From the NCBI GenBank assembly GCA_037157565.1, contig JAZHRO010000002.1, positions 76,992,001 to 77,056,000 on the forward strand: 64,000 nt of DNA, given 5' to 3'. A program made the position numbers and the translations under genes. The notes beneath the pieces are model-generated. The model had not been told where the DNA came from. It did not search any database and saw only the letters and a list, made by a program, of their open reading frames with translations. Below, piece after piece: positions 35,120 to 46,016 of this stretch. The stretch is from Thalassia testudinum (Eukaryota > Streptophyta > Magnoliopsida > Alismatales > Hydrocharitaceae). Every line of letters starts with the position of its first letter. Position 1 is the stretch's first letter.

Positions 35120-36745
35120 TCAGGTCTGCCCCTTCACAGCTGCAGAAGTCCTGCTAACCTTCATCACAGCTGCAACAACAGATTCATCAACCTTTTGTGT
35201 GGGAGTGTGCCTTCTTAATCTCAGCTTATAGGGAGGTTTCCAACTCCTAGCTGAAGAAGGAGTCTTTGACTTCGCATGCACAACTTCAGCCACAGGAGAG
35301 GAAGTCTGCAAATTCACAGGACTCACAGAGGTGTCCACCATATCTGAGGTAGCATGCTCATTAAACACATTCATAATCATCCCATCATCAGACTCACCCA
35401 GATGGGTTTTTAGATCCTCATTCACAACTTCATTTAATAAACTCATTTCCTTTCCATCAGCATCCATCACTGCAGCTGCCTCTTGGACCAGGGGTACATC
35501 ATCTACAATGTCCTGAATTTCAGACCTCATCTCCAAAATTCCCAGGCCCCCCTTTTCATCTATCAGTTCCCTCTCTCCCGAACACTCTGCCACCACCTTC
35601 TGACAGACACCAAGTGGTTGCAGGGAAGGGGCCTTGGACTTCAGCACCTCAGCACAGGAGGGGAGGTCTTGGATCAGAGACACATCAGCCACACCTGCCA
35701 GAGCTTCAGTCCTCATCTCTACATCCCCCAGGTTCCCTATCCCATCCCCCAATTCCCTGCCTTTAGAACATTCAGCCATCATATCCTGATTAGCACAATT
35801 TGGGTGCAAGGGAGGAGTTTTAGATTTCAGCACCATAGCATAAGAGGGGGGACGAAATTTAGAGACAACCTCTTGATCTGCCACAATAAAATTCAGAAGG
35901 AGCATCCAAGAACTGCCCCCACATCTGAGGATCAATTTATCAAGAATGGCGCCAGCCCTGAAGACCTTCACCCTCACATTCAGACCACTGGCATCCCCTT
36001 CAGTCAGCCCAACAGCAGCATCCACAGACACAGATGCAAACCCAACTATCATGTTTTCCACCACCTTCCTAGATCTCAGATGCAGAGGCAAACCTCTGAT
36101 CTCAAGAACACCAGACCTGGTGGCTGATCTCTGAGGGGGACGTTCAGGCAAAGATCCATCAAAAGGGGATACCAGCCGCCAGATCACTGATAGTCCATCC
36201 AAAGAACAAGTCTGAAAGCAATATCTTTCAACATCTCCTGCACCCACATCAAACAGCACAAATCGTGATGGAGAAATAATCGCAATCTTCCAATCATCAG
36301 TTGATAAAGAGAGAGATCTCACCAGTTGTCGAATTCTGCCCATCGATATGGTGCCTCTCATAACTTATCCAATCAAAGCACTACATAAAGCCAGTTTCAC
36401 TACTTTGACATCATCAGTCAGAGGAACCTCAACATCCAAGGTGCAAGCCCCGACCGTTTCGGGGGGAGGGGGGAGGGGCATCTACAGCTTACCCCGAGGC
36501 CATGAAGGTGTTGAATAGTCCCTGGCCCCAAAGCCATCACATGTCGCCCGGCAGGTGTCCCGTTTGTGACCAAAACATCTGCACGCTAGACATAGCAGTG
36601 GACGCCAGCAGGTCGTCGTTAGGTGCCCTTGAAGGCGACACCGATAGCAGGTCACCTCCCTTCGACCTCTGCCCCAACCAATTCGAACATCCCTCCTGCC
36701 CATGTTCCCAGCACCCACAGGAACATGTAACTCACACGCCTTCCT
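35120..36745 (-). pseudogene. LINE ORF1: zinc-knuckle and DUF4283-like nucleic-acid-binding protein
   Basis: One frame runs from about 36745 to the stop at 35120 but is broken by TAG at 36481-36479, and by a TAA just before MRGTISMGRIRQLV (36361). Two CCHC knuckles are intact: CYRCRLQGHLTTTC and CLACRCFGHKRDTC. A DUF4283-like region follows (LSTDDWKIAIISPSRFVLFD, SGVLEIRGLPLHL), then a long Ser/Glu-rich tail with a basic end (RSWKPPYKLRLRRHTP). ORF1 coats the LINE RNA. Knuckles ahead of the DUF4283-like part is an order I associate with monocot LINEs (from memory, not checked). The first codon is not settled: an in-frame TAA lies about 50 bp further upstream. Confidence 0.8.
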
Positions 36746-36785
36746 CCGCCAAGATTACGGATGCCATACCGCCCATCCATCAGAG

Positions 36786-36822
36786 TCACCGGCACCGGCA
36801 CCGGCACCGGCACCGGACCCCC
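36786..36822. repeat. GGCACC hexamer repeat in LINE 5' end
   Basis: About five CACCGG units lie near the 5' end of the LINE. Confidence 0.85.
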
Positions 36823-36933
36823 TCAGGCGGCCGGCCATCCAACAATGGCTTTTCCCGCCCAAAGGAAATTCAAATTCTCCCAAAGAAGATCCTGCATAGT
36901 CAATGTTTGCACGGGCCTGTATTTTTGTCTTTT

Positions 36934-37961
36934 AGAATTCAATTTAATTTAATGTATTTTAGGGTTTCTTTTTTAAATGTTCAAACAAGTTTGAAACTTC
37001 CACAATCAAAGGAAAACAAGTTGTATTGGTGATGATATGTTTCCTTTATGTTGTGGGACTAAAAAGTAAGAAAGAAACCCTAATTGGATTTGAACCCTAA
37101 TACAGAAACTTACAACCAATGGATTATGTTTAGGCTTTCTGAATAAGTAGTGATTCAAACAATGCAACCAACACCACTACCTTATGTAAAATCAAACAAG
37201 GATTCCAGAAAAGATTTTTTTAAGATTTTAGGAATTTGTTTGATATTTGTTTTGAATTTTTATTTGTGCTAGTGTCAAAGTCCAAAATGGTACCTGTGGG
37301 TATTTTGGACTTTCTGTACCACCACTAGCCTTAGAAAATTTTGATAATTTTGTGTGAGATGTAGAATTTCAAGGATTCCAGAAAGCTAAATTTCACAAAA
37401 ATTGGATGAGTATAAAAATTCTAAAAATTCACGAATAGTAGCCAAATAGGAAGATAAGAGAGTGTGACCCCTCGGCAGTCCATGAATTTTTAAAAATTAA
37501 ATACAAAGCCAACTGATCTGAAATTTGGAACAGATGTTTCTAACTTGATTTGAAATCACTATGTGAAATTTCAAGATTTTAGAAGACTTGTGGTGTTGGG
37601 AATTGATTTTTGAAGTCTGGATAGAAATCTGGACCTGAAAAATAAAACACCAGCACTAGGATTGGAGTGGTGTTTAGTGAAGCATACAAGCAAACAATGG
37701 ATTCTTTTGGGCACCACTCCACTTAATTAAAGTGTTTAGGATCCTAAAATCCAAGTTTAATATTTTTTTGGTAGTCTTTTAGCCTAAATGTAACAAGAAA
37801 TGGGGAACCGGCCTAAAATCGTGGGAAGAAAAAGAACTTTGAGCTCTCGCTTCCAAATTCCCGCTTTCTTCCTGTACTTCCTGCACACATGAGGGAAAAG
37901 AGAGAGAAGGGGATGAGATCCACTTCAAGCAAGAGAAAGAAAGATTAAGCAAAGCCATGCC
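36934..37961 (-). other. Leader of V, part next to the PBS
   Basis: AT-rich leader without a supported ORF. It ends at the PBS. Confidence 0.6.
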
Positions 37962-37979
37962 TCCCCGGCAACGGTGCCA
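37962..37979 (-). promoter_or_regulatory. PBS of V (tRNA-Asp type)
   Basis: Minus strand TGGCACCGTTGCCGGGGA, five nucleotides from the LTR. It matches 17 of 18 positions of the tRNA-Asp complement, the best PBS here. Confidence 0.95.
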
Positions 37980-37984
37980 ACAAG

Positions 37985-40211
37985 TGATGCGAAATTTGGT
38001 GTGATTTGTAATTAGCGCTTTTAATGTCGCTATAACATGCGAATTCGCATACGCTTTTAAATTTATAAACCTAGATAGGGGAGTATCTAGGGTCATCTAA
38101 GGAGGCAAGTTTGCAAATCAAAATCCCTTGCTTTAAAGATGAAACTCAACTTTCTTTTTGATGTTTCTGAATATATAGTTTTTATGATTTTGAAATAACG
38201 GCAACATGTGAGTTTTTATTGATAACTAGAAAATAACTAATACCTAATTCAATAAAGCTAACCCTAAGTGACTGGTAGAGCCTCTCCCTAAGCTCACCCT
38301 AGGCACATGGAGGCCTAGAATAATTAGGGAGAGGGAGTGAAATAGTAGCTAGGCAAAAATTGCAAAAAACTATGCAACAAAAATTAAAAGAAGGCAATCT
38401 GAATTAACGCAAAATTGTGCACACAAAACCTATAGAGGAATGCTTCTACTCTACTTGAAAATACAAGAAAAATAAAACACAAATCCTCTAGATAGATGGT
38501 GAAGAAGAGGGCTTCTTGCTCCAAGCCAAGTAGCTCCTTGACTTGAAAAGACAACTCCTCCTTGGCGTGAGATGCTCCTCCAAATGATGTCCTCCAAGGT
38601 GGTAGCTAGCACCTTTAATTTTCCTCCTCCAAGGGTGGACGTCCACCCTAGGTCCTTCTCCTTTGCCTGGCCATCCTCCTTGAAGTAGAATGCTCCTCCT
38701 CCTTGGCGTAGCACAAGTTGAAGAAAGTGGGGAGAAGAAGGCACCAAAGGGGCTGGTGATGTGCCCCATTAATCTTCTTCTCTACTCCTTATTCTTGGTA
38801 GTAGGTATAGGTGGATGTAGGTGGAATTAAACACTAATGGAGGATGATTTTTATGTGGTGATATGGTGAGTTTATATAGAGGTGGAGAGGGGGGTAGTTG
38901 GCGTGAATAGGTGGAGGGCTAGGATGGAGTTTGGTGGTGGTTATGGGTGGTTAGAATGATCCTAGGGCTAGGGTTAGTTGGCGCCACCTTAAAGGGTGTT
39001 AAGGGGGTGGTGATGGTGGCCAAAAGGCACCTAAAGTTGGCACCACCCTTGTATTCTAGAAGGGGGGTTAGGTGGATAGCTAGATGTGGTTGTAGGGTTA
39101 GGTGTATGGTGGATATGGGGATGGATGTTGGCGCCAAAAAGGGGAATAGTTAGGGATAGGTTTTGGTGGAAAATTGGTGCCTTTTGGTGATGATGATGGG
39201 GTCAAGAGGTGGCTAGGTGGTGGCATCAACTTGGAGTAGGATAGCTAGCTTAGGTGAGCTTAGGTAGGGCTTAAGTTGGTGGAGCTAGCCAGGGTTGAGT
39301 TGAAGGTGGTAGATGGCCAAGGAGCTGGATGCTAGCTAAGCTAAGCTAGCTTAGCTAGCTATGGAGTAGAGGAGGAGGCAATGAGAGCTAGGGTTTGTGG
39401 AGAGGAGCTGGGCAGAAGATATCTGGAGCTAAATTGGAGCTGGCAACTGCTGAAGAGGTTAGCATGGATCTACTCTAGCTGGCTTAGCTTGCTAGTTCTT
39501 TGCTAGCTGCTTAGCCAAGCTAAAGTGAGCTGGCTTTTGCTGAATTGAGTTGAGGTGAGCTTGGTCTGGTACTCCCGGGGAGGACTGAGCTGTTTGAGGC
39601 AGCTAAGGTAGCTTAGCTTAACTAAGTTGAGCTAAGCTGAGTCCTCGGGAACTGGACTTGAGCTTCCTGAGCTCGAATGAATTCATTTTCAGCTGGCTAG
39701 AATTGAGTGGAGTTGGATGTAGATGGACCTGAGCTGGGGTGAACTCCAGTCAACTCAGCTGAGCTAGCTAGAGCTCCCTGTGGACTAATGGGAGCTGAGA
39801 TGAGCTAGACTCAGCTAAGTTGAGCTAGATCAGAGATGACCTGAGCTAGGGTGAGCTAAGATGAGCTCTCTTGAGCTGCCATTCAGCTGAGATGAGCTGA
39901 ATGGAGCTAGGGTGAGCTAACCCTAGTTCAGGTGAGCGGAATCCCAGTTATGGTGAGCTGGATCAAGCTGAGTTCCAGCTGGTGAGAGCTTCTCCTTCAC
40001 CAGTTGCCTTCCTGAGTGCTAGGGTTCTAGGGATCTGGCCATCTGTTTATCCCTAACACTCACAAAAACACATTAAAAATGCAATAAAAAATGCAATGCA
40101 TGCCTAACCTAATTTATGCCTAATTGCAACCCAAAAACCCATTTGCGAAGCAAACCCTAAGAGCTAGGATTGTTTTAATGCAAAAGAATGATGATGAACT
40201 AGCGTTTATCA
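37985..40211 (-). repeat. 5' LTR of V (2227 bp)
   Basis: Partner of 21612-23839, with intact ends TGAT...ATCA. TATA is at 38871-38878, the 18-bp palindrome at 38632-38649, the AGCT-dense region at 39235-39990 and the U5 motif at 38086-38108. Differences from the other LTR are scattered substitutions and small indels. Confidence 0.95.
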
Positions 40212-41482
40212 ACTACCTGGCATCACACCAGATCCTGTCCGATTGGACGAAGGCCAAGAAAGACAAATTACTTTCCGATGCTAAGTACTACTTTTGGGAA
40301 GACTGGTATCTCTTCCGCATCAGTGCTGATCAAATCATACGATGATGTGTCCCAGAAGCGGAAATTCAGGGCATCTTGTCCTTTTGCCTTGACCAGGCAT
40401 GTGGTGGACACTTCTCTGGTCATGAAACCGTAGCTAAAGTCCTCCAATGTGGCTTCTATTGGCCCACGATTTTCAAAGACGCATACAATCACTGTAAGGC
40501 ATGCACTTGTTGCCAAACCTTAGGAAACATGAGCCACCATGATATAATGCCCTTACAACCGATTCTTGTATGCGAAATCTTCGATGTCTAGGGGATTGAT
40601 TTTATGGGACCCTTTCCTATTTCGAACGGCTTCAAGTACATTCTGCTCGCTGTTGACTACATGTCCAAATGGATCGAAGCCATTCCGACCCAAACCAACG
40701 ATCATAAGGTGGTTATCAAATTCATTCATCAGAACATCTTTTCTCGATTTGGGATTCCACGTGCTATAATCTCTGATGGAGGGACCCATTTCACTAATGC
40801 TCAATTCAGGTCACTGATAACCAAATATGGGGTGTCACTCCAAATCTCTACTCCTTATCACCCCCAAACCAATGATCTAGCTAAGCTATCAAATCGAGAG
40901 ATCAAGAAAATCCTCCAGGTCACTGTTCGACCCAACAGGAAAGACTGGTCATCCTGACTTCTGGAAGCTTTGTGGGCTTATATGACCACCCACAAAACCC
41001 AATTAGGTATGTCTCCCTTCAGATTAGTGTACAGGAAGGCATGTCACCTCCCCGTTGAATTGGAGCACAAAGCCTATTAGGCAGTACGAAACTGCAATCT
41101 TGATCTTTCTAAGGCAGGAACCCACAGAAAGCTTTAAATGAGTGAGATCGATGAATTACGCCACGATGCGTATGAGAACTCGCGAATTTACAAAGAGCAG
41201 GTTAAGGTCTTTCATGACAAGTACATATCCAGAAAGATATTTTGCCCTGGTCAAAAAGTCCTACTCTTTGATGCCAAACTCAAACTGTTCCCAGAAAAAC
41301 TCAAATCAAAATGGATCGAACCTTACCTCGTCCGATGAATCTTTGAAAATGGAGTTGTCGAAATCAGTCAACTCAGCCACGATTCATAACATTTCGTCGT
41401 GAACGGTCAGAGACTCAAATCGTTCATTGAACTTACCAATACAAATTTGGCTGAGACATCTTTTACCCTCCATTCTCCCTGA
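40212..41482 (+). pseudogene. Integrase of X
   Basis: Continues the pol frame broken by V. It starts YLASHQILSDWTKAKKDKL. The HHCC motif has lost its first His (CLDQACGGHF), while CTCCQ is kept. The core reads GIDFMGPFP, then SDGGTHFTNAQF with Asp present, then AKLSNREIK where the catalytic Glu is Lys. Stops fall at about 40342, 40588, 40955, 41078 and 41135. It ends at TGA 41480-41482. The C-terminal LKSKWIEPYLV block is recognisable. Inactive. Confidence 0.9.
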
Positions 41483-43091
41483 GCTCATTACACCAGGCCG
41501 ATGGTGTAAAACTCAACGCTTAACGGGAGGCAACCCATCATTTTGAAAAACCCGAAACCTTTCTTAACACATCCTATGCTAAACTCATATTGCACTTTAG
41601 AGGTTATCCATTAGAACAGCTGACTCGACCTCTGGTACCCTACCCGAGCTTGAAATCGTTCGCAACAATCATCCCGACCCATTCACCTACCCAACACTTG
41701 TTCTAATGAATGATCTAAGCTGAACTTGAACCCACCTAATTTACAAAGAGGACATTGCAAACCGTAGGCATGGGGGGGTATTAAAGTGCAAAATGCCGTG
41801 AGATCATCTCACAAGAAGGGTTTCATCAAAAAAATCACATATCCCAAAAATACCAAAAAAATAAAAACATTCTTGAAAAAGAACAAAAAAAATGAGAGGA
41901 GAGAAAATTTTGAGGGCATATCAATTTTGAGGAGAAAAAGGGGAGGAGATAAAAATGTCAAAAAAGGAGCACAAGTTAAAAAGAAAAGAAAAGAGATAGT
42001 CATTAGTAAGAAATTAAGGAATTGACTTAGTTCTAGACCATATCAAGAGAAAGAAAATGAAAGGCAAAACGTGCTAATGAAACAAAGAAGAGATTAGTAG
42101 GAACACTGATTTTTAGGCCTTTTGGGCTATGATCATAGGCTTAAAAATTTAAGTATCCGCTAAGATCTGGATAGTCCTCAAGAGGTTGGGAAAATGAGAA
42201 GCTTAAGTATTAGGTCTAACGCTTAGGGATTATTCGACCTCGTTAACTGACCTCTGGTTTGCGAGACTCGGTAACTTAAGCACCCCAATCCACACACAAT
42301 CTAGTTCAGTGTGCTTAAGTATCAAAATCATGGAAATGCATTTAAATTGTTCTGAAAAAAGTCACCTAGATTAGGAGAGACTAATCAACACAAGTTGATT
42401 TGGACAAGTTCCCGGTGTGGAGAGGCGGAAAATTCCCCTCGAAGATGCGTAATAACATATCATCTCCTCGGTGCTTGTCTCCTAGGATATCTATATCCTA
42501 CCGAGGGCATGTAAGCACCCTGTATTGGTTTAAAAGCCATGAGCAGCATTATCCCGAAATGTCGATTGCCAGGGTATGGATTTAGCTACAAAACACCATG
42601 GGCAGGATTATCTCGAAATCTCGAAAGCCAGGGTTCTGGGGGTTGCTATGGGCGGTGCTATCTCAAAGCATCGATTGCCAAAGACCCTTCGAGGATTGAT
42701 GATGGGGGCTAGGAATCCGATACAGATCGTGTTACGAAGCCAATTTGAAGCTAAAAATAAAAAGAAAATTGAGAGAAAACTCTGCACAAAGAAAATTCCT
42801 CTGTCTCTCTCTGACAAAAATGCACTGTAAACTGAACTGAGGCTAAAACATGTTACAAGCATGGGTGCTTTAACCGCGGAGTTCAACGAACCTTGGGATT
42901 GTTCCTATGGGCCATAGAAACCTTCGCAGGAGACTGAGGCTAGAGCTGGTCAGGTTCAGATCTTGGTTGGTACTTGAGTACCTCTAGGCCTACTATCGGC
43001 ATTCTAACCTAATCTACAGAAGAACTCACACATCACAGTTTTTTAGCATGAAAAGATCTTATGGTCTAGAATCAAAGTTGATACCTTGAAA
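41483..43091 (+). other. 3' non-coding region of X
   Basis: Post-pol box GGGAGGCAACCCA (41525-41537), internal purine tract (41744-41782), A-rich stretch (41825-42000) and the triplicated unit (42536-42700). It runs parallel to Y 547-1964. No envelope-like ORF is present: the short frames here do not match between X and Y. Confidence 0.7.
42536..42700 (+). repeat. Three imperfect direct repeats in the 3' region of X
   Basis: Units start at 42536, 42595 and 42645, spaced like the three in Y (1504, 1563, 1613): 59 and 50 bp in both elements. Confidence 0.75.
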
Positions 43092-43129
43092 TTTTGCTAA
43101 GGCACTAGCAAAATCTAGGCATGGGGGTA
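43092..43129 (+). promoter_or_regulatory. 3' PPT of X with preceding stem-loop
   Basis: Arms TTTTGCTA (43092-43099) and TAGCAAAA (43106-43113), 6-nt loop, then AGGCATGGGGGTA (43117-43129), which abuts the LTR. Confidence 0.85.
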
Positions 43130-45870
43130 TCATGGGAACACTATCATGAACCATAACTATCTCATTTTGACCCAATGAAGAGAATAAATGCTCCTACATA
43201 ACCAACTGAAGGTCATAATTCATTATATAACCATTCTGAGAGAAAAATAAGAAACTAAGGGTAAAACTGTAATTTTACCAATGCAGTACAACCACGGGTT
43301 TTCTCAAGGGCTGAATAAAGGTCAAATGGTCTTGACAAGATAACAAGTTGGTTGGATTAAACAGAAAAGGGTTTGTGTGTGTTCTGAGAATTAAATGACT
43401 TTTGAAATCCTAAAAATAGACCCACTTAATTAACCAAGGTTCTAGTCAGAATATTATTCACTTAAACCCTCTAAAAATCATATAAAAATATTCTCTAGGG
43501 TTTAGTACCTTTAATTTGACCATCAGAATCCATTTTGACCTAAAATGGAGTCTCAGACTGATATTTGCCCTAATTTAGGTTTTTGCATAAATTACCCAGT
43601 CAAACATGGTCAAAACCAAAATCCAACTTTACCATTAGATTCCTTAGGTCCAAATTAGGTTTGTACCAAAATTTGGACCCAAGGGAAACTTGTCTTGACC
43701 AAGTTTGCAAAAAGGTCCTGTTTGATTACATTTCTACCCCTAACTTTCAAAAACCCTTACATTTAGCCCCCTAACTTCTTCATCATCTTCACAAGTAGGT
43801 CCCTCCACCATTATCATGTAGGAAACCTACTCCAGCGACCTTCGACAAGGAATATCTCCTTGATTACTTGAAGAATCCCTTCCAAAATTAGAATGGAGAT
43901 TCTCTGAGAAATTCCCTTCAGTATGAACCCATTGATGAACTCTGATTCCCTCTCAATCTCTCATGCGAACGCATGAGAGATTTGGGTATCCTAACAGTTC
44001 CCATCTCCGGCGACCTTCCAAGCTTGGGAAGCTTGCTTCCCAAGCCCTAACCGCCCTTCAGAGCCTTATTTAAAGAAGCCCAGATCACACCGCATTCTCC
44101 ACGCTCGAATTCAGCCGTGATTCCCCTCAATTCTTCTCACCCTCTCACTGTCGAAGGCTCCTCGATGTCCGGCGACCTTTCCTGCCCTTCCTCATCGTCC
44201 GACTGCCATACTTGCAATGGATTCATCCTCCCAGCCTTCGTCCGCATCTCGCCGTACCAACAAACACTACTTACTCCTTCATCCTTGCCGCTCCCACCTC
44301 ATCGGAGCCACCTTCGTCTCCGACGTCGGCCACACCATATATGATGCCCTCACTACCCCCCTTCATCTCTCGACTTCCTAGATAAGTTTCCTATCCCCTC
44401 TACTTTCTTCTCCGCCATTCACTTGCCAAAATTTGCCACTGACGCCTTTCGCACCTCCATCCCTTCCATCTCCGGCCACCACCTCCGGCTAAGCCATCCC
44501 ACTTCCATAGCCAACCAAAACCCTCGCCGACAAGCCCACAACCATCACCATACCTCACTGAGCATTTCCCCTCTCCTCATTCGCCCGTCCATCCATTCAC
44601 AAGAGCCCCCGAACACACCCACTCACATGCACACAGTCTGCCCTAGGCACGCACTCATGGCCACTGCCACACCACGCCACCACCCCTAGCACATATGCCG
44701 TGCTCCGACGATCCTCTCTGAACACTTTGACGTGGCCAAGAGGCCATTCTATTGATTTCAGGTTCAAGGCCTAATCCGCCATTGGCGAGTAAGCTCGAAG
44801 CTTGCTTGAAGCTGTCCCAGGTGCTGTTGTTCCAGGTTGAAGTCCCAGGCTGCGCGGAAGTGGCTTGCGCATGCACCCAAGACCTCAATTGCAGTTGTGA
44901 GCCTCAGTAGCTGCTATAATTGGAAGCACCATCCCTGCTGCAGGCGCACAAGAAAAGGAGTGTGTGGATAGTCCCACCACGGATACGAAGAAGCGCCCGC
45001 ACCGCATAAATTGCAAAAGTGCCTACATCTATTCGCCTCAGTTACCATGGGGTGAGGTCCCACTCACCTACACCTAGTCTCATCCGCGACACCTCACCCG
45101 CGGATCTGGCCTGACCTGACCCGACCTGCACTCCTCGCTCACCATCGCACGCCGGTGAGCCTGGACCCGGGTACGCCCCCAACCTGATAACCCAAATACT
45201 TGTGTGGCTCTAGGAGAGCAGATCTTAAGAGAGAAAGAGAGGAGTGTCACACAGGTAGGGGGAGGGTTTTGGTATATAAACCTCCAGCCGACACTTAGCG
45301 AATTTTGAAGAAGAGGAGGTCAGGGTTGAAGGAAGAAGAAAGAAGAAGAGAAGGAAGAAGAGAAGGCTCGCAAAGGCAAAGGAAGAAGAAGAATAAGAGG
45401 AGGCCAAAGCAGAAGAAAGCCAAAGGAAAAAGAAGAAAGAAGAAGAAGAACCAAGGGCAAAGAAGCAAAGAAGAAGAAGAAGAAAGGAAGACTCAAAGAA
45501 AGCAAAGGCAGAGAAAGAGAAGAAGCAAAGACAGGAAGAATCAGACACCTTTAAGTCATCTGATTTACAAATCAGACGATAGATCATTAGCTCTCATTGC
45601 ATATACATTTACATTGAGTTCTTTGGTGATATTGTAGGAGTAATTGGTGATCTAAATCACCATTTTACTCCCATATTTTTACACATTACTACTGACATTA
45701 TTGCAATCTCTTTTAATTCTAAATTGTGATCTTGATTTCTAAATCTCATATAGCTCCCTGTGTTCGACCTCAGAACGTATTCGAGTAATAAAAAATTGTA
45801 TTTGTTTTTAAAGTGATTTCAACTATACTGTAATGCGATTATTTTAAAATCGATCTCGCCGCGTTAAATA
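43130..45870 (+). repeat. 3' LTR of X (2741 bp)
   Basis: Uninterrupted copy of X's LTR and the reference for recognising T2 in the 5' copy. It holds a perfect 12-bp stem at 43955-43982, a second inverted repeat at about 44019-44044, TATA at 44067-44074, a purine-rich tract at 45306-45542, GGTGAT/ATCACC at 45646-45661 and the U5 motif at 45754-45774. It is followed by the TSD GTACC and then by element Y. Confidence 0.92.
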
Positions 45871-46016
45871 GTACCTCTAGGCCTATTGTTGGTATTAAGA
45901 TTTGATTCCTAAAGATGTAGCTTAGTAGGGCATCCTAACGGTTACATCCGACCTAGACAACTGGTTTGATTCATATGGTTTTGCTAAGGGACTAGCAAAA
46001 GGTAGGCATGGGGGTA
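45871..46016 (+). mobile_element. Element Y, right part: end of internal region
   Basis: Starts with the second GTACC and continues Y from 1964. It parallels X 42976-43129 and ends with Y's stem-loop (45979-46000) and PPT AGGCATGGGGGTA (46004-46016). Confidence 0.85.
45979..46016 (+). promoter_or_regulatory. 3' PPT of Y with preceding stem-loop
   Basis: Arms TTTTGCTA (45979-45986) and TAGCAAAA (45993-46000), 6-nt loop, then AGGCATGGGGGTA next to the LTR. Confidence 0.85.

Larger units (their letters stand above)
31495..36917 (-). mobile_element. Full-length L1-type LINE inserted in V's leader
   Basis: About 5.4 kb on the minus strand with ORF1, ORF2, a short 3' UTR and a short A tail. Target-site duplications TGTATTTTTGTCTTTT lie at 31479-31494 and 36918-36933. 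The T-rich target strand fits endonuclease nicking of the TTTTA type and priming on the T tract. Presence of the 5' UTR start, both ORFs and matching TSDs suggests full length rather than the usual 5' truncation. ORF2 has four in-frame stops and no frameshift. Confidence 0.95.
21612..40211 (-). mobile_element. Element V: full-length Athila-type retrotransposon in X's pol, itself carrying a LINE
   Basis: V is flanked by ACTAC (21607-21611 and 40212-40216). LTRs are at 21612-23839 (3') and 37985-40211 (5'), about 2.23 kb each and very similar. On the minus strand the order is 5' LTR, PBS (37979-37962), leader with the LINE at 31495-36917, gag, protease, RT, RNase H, integrase, 3' non-coding region, and stem-loop plus PPT. 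Without the LINE it is about 13.2 kb. Polyprotein parts stay in one frame over most of their length but carry many stops. The insertion splits X's pol exactly: removing V and one ACTAC joins the two halves in phase. Confidence 0.95.
1965..45870 (+). mobile_element. Element X: degenerate full-length Athila-type Ty3/gypsy retrotransposon, carrying nested insertions
   Basis: X has a 5' LTR (1965-3206 plus 14787-16226), a tRNA-Asp-type PBS (16230-16247), gag, protease, RT, RNase H, integrase, a 3' non-coding region, a PPT, and a 3' LTR (43130-45870). GTACC flanks it exactly (1960-1964 and 45871-45875). Both flanks are parts of element Y, so X integrated into Y about 140 bp upstream of Y's PPT. 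X was then hit twice: T2 (with A inside) entered the 5' LTR, and V (with the LINE inside) entered pol between RNase H and integrase. Without guests X is about 13.7 kb. LTR termini read TAAT...ACT (5' copy) and TCAT...ATA (3' copy), both mutated from the usual TG...CA. Coding parts are broken by many stops and frameshifts. Confidence 0.9.

Noticed and set aside
35483..36127. 214-codon ORF on the plus strand
   Set aside because: It lies opposite LINE ORF1, has no recognisable motif, and arises from composition of the coding strand.
36786..36822. Short regular repeats considered as a CRISPR-like array
   Set aside because: A GGCACC hexamer run without spacers, within a plant LINE.
41786..42025. 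Lys-rich ORF after the internal purine tract of X, considered as an envelope-like gene
   Set aside because: A-rich low-complexity DNA; no signal peptide or membrane segment, and Y's equivalent region has no matching frame.
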